Of a stretch of DNA of 64,000 nucleotides, positions 1-10,957 are shown piece by piece. The number at the start of each line of letters is the position of its first letter. Within the stretch, counting starts at the first letter, position 1. Made by a program: the position numbers and the translations under genes. Source of the DNA: Akanthomyces muscarius (lineage: Eukaryota > Ascomycota > Sordariomycetes > Hypocreales > Cordycipitaceae); NCBI RefSeq assembly GCF_028009165.1, contig NC_079244.1, positions 1,302,001 through 1,366,000 of the forward strand, given 5' to 3'. A model generated the notes under the pieces. That model was not told the origin of the DNA and did no database searches. It was given only the letters and a program-made list of their open reading frames with translations.

Positions 1-58
1 AAAATACCCCCAACAAGTCGTCTGCCAAGATATGAAATCTGGCAAAAAAAATCATGTG

Positions 59-182
59 TGCGAGCCGTAGGGATCGAACCTACGCGGGCGATGCCCATTG
101 CGGTTTTGGATATTCTATCGTCTCTCCACAGGGGAAACAGACTGTCCTAAACACAACGCCTTAACCACTCGGCCAGACTCGC
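59..182 (-). tRNA. tRNA-Leu(UAG) with a 42-nt intron
   Basis: The minus strand folds as a class II tRNA. The acceptor GCGAGTC pairs with GGCTCGC and is followed by discriminator A73. The D arm is GCCGAGTGGTTAAGGC, the anticodon stem is TTGTG/CGCAA, the long variable arm is GGGC-ATC-GCCC and the T arm is GTAGG-TTCGATC-CCTAC. The anticodon loop reads TT-TAG-G, giving anticodon UAG (leucine). A 42-nt intron follows position 37, the standard site for nuclear tRNA introns; without it the mature tRNA is 82 nt. Leu(UAG) is also an intron-containing family in Saccharomyces. The A73 discriminator and G37 argue for Leu over Ser. Confidence 0.9.
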
Positions 183-552
183 GACATTGGTCCAAGGTGG
201 ACTTATTTGCTACTATACGAGTATGTGATTTTGGTCGGTGGGAACTGCTGCTGGCCAGCGACGGAGTTCCACTTTTTGGTTTTGCGACGTGAGTGACTCT
301 TGATGCTTTCATGTTTGCCAGAACCGTTTCACTACGAAAATTTGACTTCTGCTTTGCAATGCTGTTACGCCCCGGAAATCCCAGTATAACCCTGTGCCCA
401 CAATTACAATTCTTAAGAGGAAGACGATAGAGCTGCGCGTGGTGGTGCACATCAAAAAGTTTTAGCTTCACTGCCAGCTTCAAGGGCGCTGAAACGACTA
501 CCGAAAACAGCAACAGCAGTCATCATTCGAAAAGAGAGAAAAGCACACCGAG
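183..552. promoter_or_regulatory. Divergent intergenic region, tRNA-Leu / SEN54-type gene
   Basis: This 370-bp interval separates the 5' end of the minus-strand tRNA-Leu gene from the start codon of the plus-strand SEN54-type gene. It must hold the protein gene's promoter and leader; tRNA promoters are internal. No further gene was seen in it. Confidence 0.5.
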
Positions 553-2007
553 ATGCCTTTTGATGATGACGATAATCCAAACATTGTCGCGGGACCGCCC
601 AGCGCTGGCGGCGTTGATGGCGCGGCGGCCGCTGAGGAGGCAATGGAGGATGAGATGCCCGATTACAAGCTCTTCATGAGCATGTTTGACAAGAAGGGCG
701 TATCGAGCAAGAGCATCCGCAAGGGCGAAAAGGACTTCGAATCACACGGCACACTCGCGCAGGACGGCGTGCTGGAAACGAGCCGCCGCGCGCTCGAGGA
801 CGTCCTCAGCTACACGCGCATTCATCGTGGCGACGGGTGGGTACGCGGATGGTACGTGCCCGAGTTTTGGAGCGCAGACGGCGCAGAGGTTGGACTACTG
901 GACCCCAGGCAGGACGATGGGCGCCTGTCGCTCAGGAATCGGGTGGTCGTCGTGGAGCACGAGCGCGGCAGCTGGATGAAGGACATTGGACGGTCGGTGC
1001 CTGCGGGCATCAACAAGACAGAGACACAGAAAGCCGGCGTGGGGAGGCTCTGGCTGCTGCCGGAGGAGGCGCTGCACATGGTTGAGCGCGGCACGCTGGA
1101 CCTCTGGTGGCCGTACAAGGACCTGGACGAGCTGCTGTCACCGGGCGCGGACAGAGACCCCGATGATTACGACGTTGGCGTGCCTCTCAGCCTGGAAGCA
1201 GCCTACTCTCTGCTACTGGGTGAAGACGACGAGCCAGGGAGAGTCTCGCTGCCGAGATACCAGGTGTTTACCCACTTGAAACGAGGAGGATTCCACGTGC
1301 TGCGCGCCCCAGAGGAGCAAACACCCGCGGACGCTGCAGACACATCAAACACGACAGGCGCAACGCTGATCCAGTGGCTCTTCTCACTCGTGGGATGGGG
1401 CAGCGATGCTCAGCAGCAGCAGCAGCAGCAGCAAACAGAGCCCAAGAAGCACTCCTTTGGCCCGCTGGTGTCACCGGGTCTCTACCGGGCGTACAAGCCC
1501 GTGTACGAGCAGCTCAGTCTGCTGCCACGGCACAAGCCGCAGCGCATCACTTCTGCGCAAGCAAACGTGCCGCCGTCGCCGCGGAGCCCCTACAAGGTCT
1601 TCTTCCACGTCTGGAAGTCGGGCGGCGCGCCCTTTTCCAAGCGCAGCCCGCCGACGCCGCACTTTCGCATCGCCGTGTCCGACACGGGCCTGCACGGCGT
1701 GCCCACGATCGAGGAGGTGTCGGCGCTGCTGGCGTCGACGCCGCTGGACGAGCCGAGCGCCAACCCCGCGTGGAAGGGCCCCGGGCGGCTGTACCAGCGC
1801 CTCAAGCACGGGCACCGCAACGTGCTGGTGGCGGTGGTGGATCGCGGGCTTGTCAACTACATGCGCTTCGGCGAGGGTGCGTTTGGCGAGGAGAGGCTCT
1901 ACGAGAGGCACGATGCGCGGAGGGGCGGCCGCGGGGGTGGTGGTGGTGGGAAGAGGGGAGGACGCGGAAGAGCTCGCGGAGGTAGAGGACGCGGGAGAGG
2001 GAGGTGA
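553..2007 (+). CDS. sen54: tRNA-splicing endonuclease subunit Sen54
   Basis: Single-exon 484-aa protein. The N-terminal part (roughly residues 35-110) carries the Sen54 signature: a basic RKGEKDFE block followed by an LETSRRALEDVLSYTR helix, then aromatic strands ending WWPYKDLDE. The C-terminal part (around 345-450) resembles the Sen54 nuclease-fold end, with FFHVWKSGG and PHFRIAVSDT. In the known family Sen54 is a structural subunit, pairing with the catalytic subunit Sen2, of the heterotetramer that cuts introns from pre-tRNA. Two low-complexity inserts are visible: eight Gln encoded by (CAG)7CAA, and an extreme C-terminus of about 30 residues made almost only of Arg and Gly. Length fits filamentous-fungal Sen54. 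ATG at 553 is the first Met of the frame. It lies divergently from an intron-containing tRNA gene, a substrate class for this enzyme. Confidence 0.85.
   Translation: MPFDDDDNPNIVAGPPSAGGVDGAAAAEEAMEDEMPDYKLFMSMFDKKGVSSKSIRKGEKDFESHGTLAQDGVLETSRRALEDVLSYTRIHRGDGWVRGWYVPEFWSADGAEVGLLDPRQDDGRLSLRNRVVVVEHERGSWMKDIGRSVPAGINKTETQKAGVGRLWLLPEEALHMVERGTLDLWWPYKDLDELLSPGADRDPDDYDVGVPLSLEAAYSLLLGEDDEPGRVSLPRYQVFTHLKRGGFHVLRAPEEQTPADAADTSNTTGATLIQWLFSLVGWGSDAQQQQQQQQTEPKKHSFGPLVSPGLYRAYKPVYEQLSLLPRHKPQRITSAQANVPPSPRSPYKVFFHVWKSGGAPFSKRSPPTPHFRIAVSDTGLHGVPTIEEVSALLASTPLDEPSANPAWKGPGRLYQRLKHGHRNVLVAVVDRGLVNYMRFGEGAFGEERLYERHDARRGGRGGGGGGKRGGRGRARGGRGRGRGR
1411..1434 (+). repeat. (CAG)7CAA microsatellite encoding polyglutamine
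   Basis: Seven CAG codons plus one CAA inside the SEN54-type coding region give eight glutamines in a row. The near-pure CAG codon use makes this a likely length-variable site. Confidence 0.9.
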
Positions 2008-5000
2008 AAAAGGGACATTGTATCTGTATTGTGTTTGTTGAATACATCCCGAGACTTGCTGTACAATTAAGCTTTCCATACCGGTAGAATCGAGGCATGC
2101 TCAGAATCAAGCATTGGGATTTTGGTGCAAGCCAAACTACACACGCATCACCACACAGTTTGTCGACCAAATATTGCTCTTACATTCTGTATTGATGGAT
2201 CTGAGCCCATGCATTTCCAAAGCTGTCGGCGCCAGTAATGACTACGTAAACAAGAGCGAGCCTTGTGGCGAGCCGCAGGCACCTGTCGGCGGCGAGAACC
2301 CCCCAGGAAGCTCAAGGAACAGCTAAAGGAACCGAGCTGGCGGTTGTACCATTGAATGGGCATACGGCAAAAAAAATTGCAAAAGGGATTCGAAATCGTG
2401 AAACCAAAGAGCCATCTTCTGACTCTACGTGCCAGCGCCGCCACGGACGGGTGGCATAATTCATGGCCAACCATGCTCCTATCTCGCAGCCTGCGGCCAT
2501 TCTCAGCCTATCTTGCCAACTACATGATTGCCCTGTTTGCTCCCCGTGCCCAAGTTTCAAGGCATCTAAAATCAAGGTATCTGGAAGTTGAATCTCCACG
2601 GCAGAAATGTGGACGAACGACTTCAGAACTAGACACTTGCAACTCAGGCTCCCAAATTACTCGTTGATATCAGTAAGTGTCATACGCCGGAAACAATGAA
2701 GGATTCGCAATGTTTTTTCTTTCTCCGGCAACTCTGTGCGTGTGCGTGTCGCAAGGTCACTCAACTGTCCGAGATTGTTGGGGATGTCTGGCGGTGAGTA
2801 ATATCGCCTTTGTTACATCTCAGGCAAACGGCGCCGTGCCTTGTTAGGCGCCAATCACAGCCTTTGCTGTCGCACATCCCACGCCACCACATGTATGAGC
2901 ACACCTTTTTTCTCTCTCCTTGAAATAGGACACAATGCACGACCGCTTCCTTCAGCGCATCAGGGTTACAAAAGAGGGACAGGTGTTTTCCTCGTACAGC
3001 CTGTACGAAAGTGGAGGCATGCAACATCAAAGGGCCCCGAGTTGAGTTGAAGCCTTAGTATGCCTAGTTGTGGCTACGTCTAGTTGATTGATGGACTCCA
3101 TCTCCGAGGCCTAGCTTTGCAGACATCTTCAGGTCGGTCGCTACTCAGTGAAGAACTCCTTGCTCTTATTCTTGAAAAAAAAAAAGAAAAAAAGAAAAGA
3201 TCAACGTGACCCTTGTACAGTTTGGCGCCTCTTAATAAATCCGCCATGCGAAAAGGCTCTCTTTGCAGTATACCGAGGGCCTTGCCGCTCGTAGACGGCA
3301 CCAGCTGAATTTGAGTAGTCCTGCCCCTCTCCTCGCTGAGACTTGCGTCGTGTGTCGAAGTACTTGATAAATCCCCCTTTGTTATTGATTTCTCGCCCAG
3401 CTTTTTTTTCTCGACGTGGGAGAAAGCCCTGGCTGTCACTGCGCGGCGGCCACAACCAAAGTTTCGCTGTTGTTATTGGTGTGTCACAGCAACCGACCTA
3501 CCAATAGTTCGAGACATGCAATCCTGTGTCACCACACACAAGGACAGCATGCACACAGTGCCGAGGTCGAATTGTGACCGTATAGTAATCGTGTGCACCT
3601 CGAATAGCATCGCGAGCCTTTTGTATCTCGAGAAGGCGCTCCGTGAATGGATGCGGGAGTGGTCGCCTACTATATACGGATAGGTCCTGCCTAATATTAT
3701 CGTCTCATTGTGATAAGCCTAATGATGGAGATGAGTGTTTGATGGCCGATGAAATGCGTCAAGGGATCAGACGGCTATTGTGCGAGCCGCAGCCTCACAA
3801 TGTCCTCAGACAATGTCTTGCCAGCACTTCTACATCCTACAGAGCGCCAGCTGTATACATGCTAGAAGCATAGCCCGGAATGAGACCTTTTAAAGAACGA
3901 AAAGATGGCTGGGTTTTTCGCCATGTTGGTAGCAGCTGCAATAAGAGTGTCTAATAAACATGCCTTTCGGAGTGGATATCCAAGTGCCCATCTTCGGCCG
4001 GATGCCGTGTTGGCCAGGATCCGTCGCAATTAGTTAACAAGGATTTGGGCCGGGGGGATCAGGCTCTGCTAGATTTGTGCGCAGGCTGGCTGGTATGACA
4101 CGCATGCATAAACGTGCGGACGGTGTCTAGCCACAGACTTGTTGAAACGCGCGCCCGCTAACAAGTTTTAGGTAGCGTGGTAGGGTAAGAAGCGCAGACC
4201 AGTGTTTGAATGTGATGAAAAATATGAAACGAGGCTGCTGAACTAAATAGAGGCGTGTTGCCAAGTTGTTGTTTGGTCATGGAAAAGGGCGTATTGCGTC
4301 GCTAGCCAGCGCAAAAAGCCCATCTTTCCTCAGCTTGAGCGCGGGACGCCACCGCCACAGCGCACACGGCTGAGAAAGGACATCATTGCGATGGAGCAAG
4401 TTCCTTGTCAACCAGGCTGTCGTGTTTCTGTTTCTGGACCGACTGCGCTGAAAAGACCCTTTCAACCTTATTGGTAGCACTCTCTACCTAGCATGTGCAG
4501 CATTATCCCGCAGAACTCTCGCCATTGAGATGGGCGCATGGACGCCAAAGTGGTTATAGATCAGAAGCTTGCTGCGTGCTGGCTTTTCTATGGCATTGCA
4601 ACTTGTTCATAACAAAACTTGCCGCAAACATGCATGTTGCGGAAATTTGACTAGATGAGCAGCAACAGAAAGTGGGAGGAAAAGGGGTCAAGGAACTTGC
4701 GGCGATATTACCCGGCTTGCATGGTACCGAAAGAGGCCCGGCTGGTCAACTCAGACAAGGACCGCCGAATATATAGGGCCTGGCGGGTTCAGCGGAAACA
4801 GCGGCAGGGGATTAAAAAGATGGCTAGAGGGCGCAGGTGCTTAAGCGATGTTGCGAGGCAAGGACGACGACAACCTACTCGGAGGGGGAGACATTTCGAT
4901 GCTGTTCATCGAGCCAGAGCAGAGACCGATCATCAGATCGTCGACGGTAATCTTCTGATTCCAGAGCGAGGCGAGGCTCGCCGGCCGGTGGGACTGTTGC

Positions 5001-7113
5001 GCTAGAGTTGCGGGATGGGACCCAGGTCCGGAATCCTTGCCAAAGTAGGTGTCAGGGTGTGAAGTGTCATGACAGAGAGCCAGCTTTCCTTTGCCAATTG
5101 GGTCCTCGTCTTAATTTTACTTGGGCTTTGCTATTGCATTTATTGAAACCCCGGGGCCAATCAACTTGCGGCGACTCGGCTTGGCCCGGCCTGGCAGGGG
5201 GAGGGAGGGTGGTGGGTGTGGACTATTTTTTTCCGCGTTGTTGTTGAGTAATGAGTTCTTCTTCTTTGTCCACCGTGCAAGAAGTCCTTTGGTACTTTTG
5301 ATTTGAAGTTCGCGAACAAGCAAACAAAGTACGGAGCAACTAGTAGGAAATAGATGGGCGTGCTGCGTTGTTGCACCAGCGCTAACGTTGCTTTGCTGGC
5401 CCAGGATGTAACTACTAAGTTTCTGATTCGGTGTTGCCAGGTTGAGATGACTTGAGTAGCGCCATGCTCCGTCTGTACTGAGTACATGGCCCTGCTGTTG
5501 TGGGACAGGCTTGTTCGATTTATTACTGGATAGGCCCTGGCGTCCGAGGGGATTGCTCATCGCCGCACTCATCAGCAACCGCTCCTGACTGATGCTCACT
5601 ATTGCCTGGCGATGTGCTGAATTTGGGTCCAGATTCGTCTGAATTTCTTTAGACCTTTTGGTTCCCCACGCAGCAACACCCCCCGGCAACCCTAGTTCGG
5701 AGCCTCGTTATTAGTCGTTCGTCCACGGACAATGACGACAGCCTTGTGTCTTCGTTGGTCAGTTTCGTCCGTCCGTCGGTGCAAAGAGCTCGTCTGTAGC
5801 GGCTGCCTACCCCCTTTGTCATCAAATCCTTCTTGGAACCCAAAAAGTCAACAAGCTGAGTTTTCTGCCTTTGTGGTGCGTCGGCGCGCCACACCAGCGA
5901 CGACAGCGTGCTGAGTACATGTGTACCTATGTGTACTTTGAGTCGAACCCACAAAACTACCCCTAGGGATGTTAATCACAGCACAATCAGAGAGAGAGGT
6001 TGTTACAAATTGAAAATCAACGACGGTCGGGCTCGTGCTGAAAAAGGGCAGCTGGACAGGCAGCTGGACAGCCTCGCCAATCCTCCATCAGCGGTCAGAG
6101 CACTCCGTCTTTCCGCTGCACTACTGTAGTCATATCCAGAGTACCAGTGATAAAGGATACTTGACTAGTTACAGATTACCTGGCACAGCATTACATTACT
6201 TTGGGCCCCGCTCAGGCGCCACGCAGTCAATCGCCTGGCGTGTCGTGTCTGGGCCACGTTGGGCCCTTTCGGTATCATTTCGCCTTGGACCGGTAATGAA
6301 ATAACCTATAATTATTACGAGGCTTTGACAGCAACAACACAACAACGCAGCAAGGAATATTATTCCATTGGCAGAAAGGACTTGAGCCAACCTTGAGTTG
6401 CTACTTTCGCACTTTGATCAACACTTGCATGCGCTTTTCAGCATCGACAGTATTACTGGTACTTGCAGCGATCAGCCAGAGCGATCCCAGCCCAGCTGTC
6501 CAACTATCTATTCCCCTCCTTTCTGTCTCTGGTCTCTCTCTGTGTGGCGCACCACTGGCCGCTCGGTTTCGTCCTGTGTTCCGCCATCCATCCATTTATT
6601 ATAGACTGAGAGTACGTATTATTATACCTAGTCCTTTTGCATACTTTAGGCTGTGCTCTCGCATCCTTGAACCCTCTTGACCAACTTGATTCTCTTTCAC
6701 CTTCCCAAGCTCAACACCACTTCGTTTTCCGGTGTGCATCGGCGACTTTTGTCCCTTGTGTCTCGCTTGGCGTTTTTTCTGCCATGTTATCTCGTCACCT
6801 CTGCTATTTCCATTTATTTTCTACATTCCCACTTGTCAGCATCCATTTCCGTGACGGGTCAGGCATCTTACTATTTTATCAGTCTCATATCACGCCACCA
6901 GTGTAACCTGCACGCTACAACAGCTACAAAAAAAAAAAAAGAAGAAAAAATCCAAACCAGATTCTGTACGTCTCTCTTTGGACGATTCATCAACCGCGAA
7001 TCTCATTCTTGCGCAACGCCGCCTCCTTGCCTTGCATATTGGGCAAACACCACCTCGTATCAACGCTGCGAGCGGGCTTTTGGCAACCTCTCGCCTAAAC
7101 ATCAACCGCCAGT
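2008..7113. other. Long gene-poor interval (5.1 kb)
   Basis: No ORF here has recognisable domains, convincing splice structure or coding-like composition; the longest (5117-5689 minus, 190 codons) is low-complexity. Visible items are an A-rich tract near 3174-3200, a perfect 12-bp tandem duplication at 6047-6070, and a strongly CT-rich stretch from about 6380 to 6780 that looks like the promoter and 5' leader of the next gene. No tRNA, 5S rRNA or snRNA signature was recognised. Confidence 0.5.
6047..6070 (+). repeat. Perfect 2 x 12-bp tandem duplication
   Basis: GGCAGCTGGACA occurs twice head to tail with no spacer. It lies about 1 kb upstream of the next start codon in otherwise unremarkable sequence. 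Confidence 0.8.
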
Positions 7114-10100
7114 ATGGCCGACGCTGCTCCCCCAGACATCAACATGACAGCTTCTGTCGCAGAAGCATCCAGGCCACCACCTGCAGAAACTCCTTTTCGC
7201 CCAGTAGCGGCGCCCTTTCCAGCAGCACCCGCGGACGAGCCTTTGCCAGATGCCATGGCGGCGCAACCACCACCACCGGCGCAATCAGAGGCAGACCGCA
7301 TGCCCCCCACGCCAGTATCCGATGAGCCTGGCGCCGAGACACGACCTGGGTAAGTGGCAATCTCGTTTTCGTTTCTGTTTTTTTCCTGCTTTGATTTTCT
7401 TTTGCTTCCTCCCGCACAGCTGTCAGTTGCCCATTTTCACAGGCCTTGTTTCTGGTTGCAAACAAACTCTGCTGCCCACCCCGAGAGAGCAAGGCAAATC
7501 TCGTGACTGCAAACTCAGCCCAAGACAAACCGCCGTACCACAACGTGTCGTGTACGTCAACCACCTGCTGCGAGCTACGCGGCGGCACTTTCTCCCTCGT
7601 CTACACCAATTCACAAAACCTTTCTCTGTTTCTGCTCCCTCACCTGCCCGCGAATGCCCTCTCCACGCTACTGCAATTGATGAAACACGGTTACGCCTTG
7701 TATACCTGCTTTATGTAACGTGAGTTTTTTTTGTCAAGCGCACGGGCAACTCTGCATTTGCTTGCACGGCAGTACAGCATTACGCCTGTTTCTGGTCATG
7801 AGCTTTTTGTTTTCCTGCCGCATCTTTATGTTTTCTTCTTTTGCGAACCACGCCCTCGCGCTCAAGACGTTGTCTTGCTACAGCCGAGTTGACTGCATGG
7901 CTGAGCAAACGCATCTCACCCCTAGATGCTTGGCACAGCCCGACAATCAATGTTGATACGGGCTGTGCTGGTGAAGCAAAGCTCTGACTCCTATTCGCGC
8001 CGGCTATTATTCACCTCTTCGTCTCATCTGATTTAGCCAAGTCTATTTTGGTGGATGACGGGTCTAAGCCTAGTGGCTTATAACCCCCCTTGCCACCTCG
8101 ATTTTGACTTGTCTTCCGCTCAAACACTATCCTCGAAACAGGGCAAACTGCGAACATTTTCAGGGTGCCTTTAGCGTTTCTCTTGGCGTTCATAACCCGA
8201 CTCGTCTAGCTTTTGCACGCGATTGGCCGCGACTCGGTAGCTAACATGACCCCCAGACCTATCGGTGACAGACCAGCTGCTCTGGACAACGAGCAAGATA
8301 GTGAGCTCAGCGACCCGGACAGCACCGTTCGGACACCCCCACGTGGAACTGGATTGAGGGAAGAGATTGTCGTAGGGGCCAAGGACAACAGAACACCAAC
8401 GCAGGCCGACCACGACGGTGACGCGGCCATGGCGGATGCGGATGAGGAGCCCGCGACATCTCACTATCCCAAGAGGAAGCGCACATCCATCTTCAACGAT
8501 CTCAGCGAGAGCAAGATTGAGATTCCCACCTCCATCCGCGCCGAGCGGCCGGAGCGCACAGCCCTGCCCGCCGCGTCCAGCAAGCCCAAGCCGCGCAACA
8601 GCCTCGGCGGCGTCAAGGGCGTACTGGTCGGCCACTGGCGCGACTCGCAGGTGCCGCAGCTCGAGAACAAGCACGCCGTCATCGGCTTCATCGACGTCCG
8701 CGACCGACTGCGCACCCGCATCCAGCCCATCAACAAGGACGGCGAGGCCATCTCGTACGAGTATCCGCTGCCGCCGGGGCCGGGCGGCAGCTGGGTCACC
8801 TTTGACCGCATCTACTTCTCCGACCACCTTGTCGGCCTCGACCACTTCCAGGTCAAGGAGTACGTCCGCATGCGCGCCGCCGCCGTCGAGGACACGGACG
8901 AGGAGCGCCTCGCCGCCGAGGCCGAGGCGGTCAAGCTGGCCACCGTCCGAGGAAGGGAGCTGCTGCAGAGTGAGAATCCTGTCGTCGCCCCTCTGATCGC
9001 ACACGGTGCCATCCCGCTCGATGCCAGCGGCAACCCGGCGGCCATTGACACCAAGCGACGACGAACCAGCTCCTCCTTTGTCGCCATCGCGCCGCAAGAC
9101 GCCGACGCAGCGTCCGCCGCAGCCGTAGCGACATCGCAGCACCCGCTCGCGCTCGACCCCCTGCACGGCACGCGGCCGACGCGCATCGTGCTCGGCTTCT
9201 GGCGAGGCTCCAGCGAGGCGGCGCCGCTCGACCGCCACGCCGTCTACGGCATCCTCGGGCAAAACGACATGTTCCGCGTCAAGGTCGTCCGCGAGACGCG
9301 CGATGGCCGCTACGTCGACGGCAACTTCCCCTCGGGCGCCGGCGCGCTCTGGATTCACTACGACGAGGTCGAGTTCGAGCCGCACATCAAGAGCCTCTCG
9401 CGGCCCGAGATCAAGGAGTACTGCCGCATCCGCCAGTACCAGGTCGACCACGGCGAGACGGTCGGCGAGCGCCGCGCCAACGAGCTGCGCGCCGCCGACG
9501 AGGCCCGCGTCCGCGCCACCGCCTACCTCCCCACGCACCACCTGCAGGGCGCCACCGCCGCGTCCAAAGCCTCTGCCGCCTCGTACCCGCATGCGGAAGC
9601 CGATGGCGCGACTGCAGACGACGGCGGCGGTCGTGCTTCCGGCGGCCACGAACTGCGCCAGCTGCGCCGCGCCGCCGCCGACGCCAGGCCCGCCCGGCAC
9701 TCGCTCGGCGACATCGAGTCGGCGGGCATCACGACGACGACGACGACCAACGGCGGGGGTGGCAGCAGCGGCAGCACCCCGCACAGTGTGCAGAGCGGCG
9801 AAGCGCTCCTCGAGCGCGCCAACGCACTCGCCCGGCGCGAGATTGCCCGGGTCGAGGCCGCGCAGGGCCGCGCCGACCGCCACGCCGTGCACCGCGAACG
9901 CGCCGCCCAGGCAGCCGACGCGGCAGCAGCCACGAGCCCGCCCCTGACCAACGGCGCCGCCTCCCGCGGGCTGTTCCACGAGTCCGAGGACATTGAGCGC
10001 CTCAACCGCGTCTGGGCCGCGCAGGAGTCGCTGCGGCTGCGCGGCGGATCCGAGGATGCAAAAGTGTACGACGGCGTCAAGTACGAGCGCAAGGGCACCG

Positions 10101-10201
10101 GGCCGTTCATGGGAAAGCTCGTGTCGCAGGGCACCATCATCACGATTGACGGCGACGACTATGTCGAGTACCGCGTGCTCACCAAGCCATCCTTTTTCTG
10201 A
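7114..10201 (+). CDS. Unrecognised protein with a duplicated ~85-aa domain
   Basis: Two exons, 7114-7349 and 8257-10201, give a protein of about 726 aa. Donor GTAAGT is at 7350; branch GCTAAC lies just upstream of acceptor CCCCAG at 8256, and the phases match. The 907-nt intron is long for this genome. The N-terminus is rich in Pro and Ala. Two related segments follow at about residues 201-285 and 389-475, sharing the frame VL.G.WR.S, L..HAV.G, D..R, P.G.G..W, D...F..H and KEY.R.R. The rest is low complexity (Ala, Arg, short Thr run) until a conserved-looking end, about the last 40 residues (GPFMGKLVSQG, YVEYRVLTKPSFF). I do not recognise the family and assign no function. An alternative is that exon 2 alone is translated from ATG 8246. 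Gene confidence is high; joining the first exon is less certain. Confidence 0.75.
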
Positions 10202-10957
10202 AAGAGAGAAAAGCTGAACATGTGGCGGGCTTGTTTGGGGAGTTTGAAATTTTCAGCGATATTGCATGAGTATCCTTCTTCATCTCGGGCGTAGTTTTGG
10301 CTTTCTTCTTTACAACAGAATATAGTACTACTCTGCAGGTCTTCTTATCCTTTTTGTTTCTTGGTACTTGTTCGAAAAAAAGATTGAGATTGCAGGCTTG
10401 TGCTTGCCTATTTATGTTATTGGCCTTGGTTTTTCTCAAATCGTTTTTCTCAATTTTCCTACTCGAGCAGTGGGGGACAGCTACAATGGTCGAAGCGTGG
10501 AAGGGGGTAGGGGAGGGAATGGGGATTTATACCAATGATTACAGACCAAGCTACGTTACCCAAAGGATGCTTATTTCTTCTTTTCTACTACCAGAATGCG
10601 TTCTTGTTGAGACGAGATTTTGCTGAACGCCAGGCAGTCGTTGTGTTGCTTTCGGCTGTTGTTATTGAAGGGTTCCGTACTTCCAGTATCAGATAGCCTT
10701 TGCTTTTAAAATCATTGTAATTTACGACTGGATTAATGTCACTTTGCGTGCCCTTTCTTGCCGGTGAGACCATATCCACAAGTCTGTCTTTATATATGCT
10801 TTTGGTATTCAAGGAGCTAGCTGCTCAATAGCCCAACCCTCCCACCTCTATATCGCAACAACGCCGCTAAGATATTAACAGAAAATGCTCATTGTTAAAC
10901 CGTAACCCTTTGTTCTCCGAAACATTCATGACTTCATATAAACTTTTCTTGCCACAT
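10202..10957. other. Convergent 3' intergenic region
   Basis: AT-rich interval between the stop of the plus-strand duplicated-domain gene and the stop of minus-strand ZPR1. It presumably carries both 3' UTRs. No ORF or RNA gene could be supported. Confidence 0.5.

Noticed and set aside
5117..5689. 190-codon minus-strand frame in the first gene-poor interval
   Set aside because: Low-complexity composition (Asn, Ser, Lys, Pro), no domain, no convincing start context.
8171..9979. 602-codon open frame on the minus strand
   Set aside because: It is antisense to the GC-rich exon 2 of the duplicated-domain gene, starts at a non-ATG codon, and its Ala/Val/Gly/Arg composition is what the complementary frame of GC-rich coding DNA produces.
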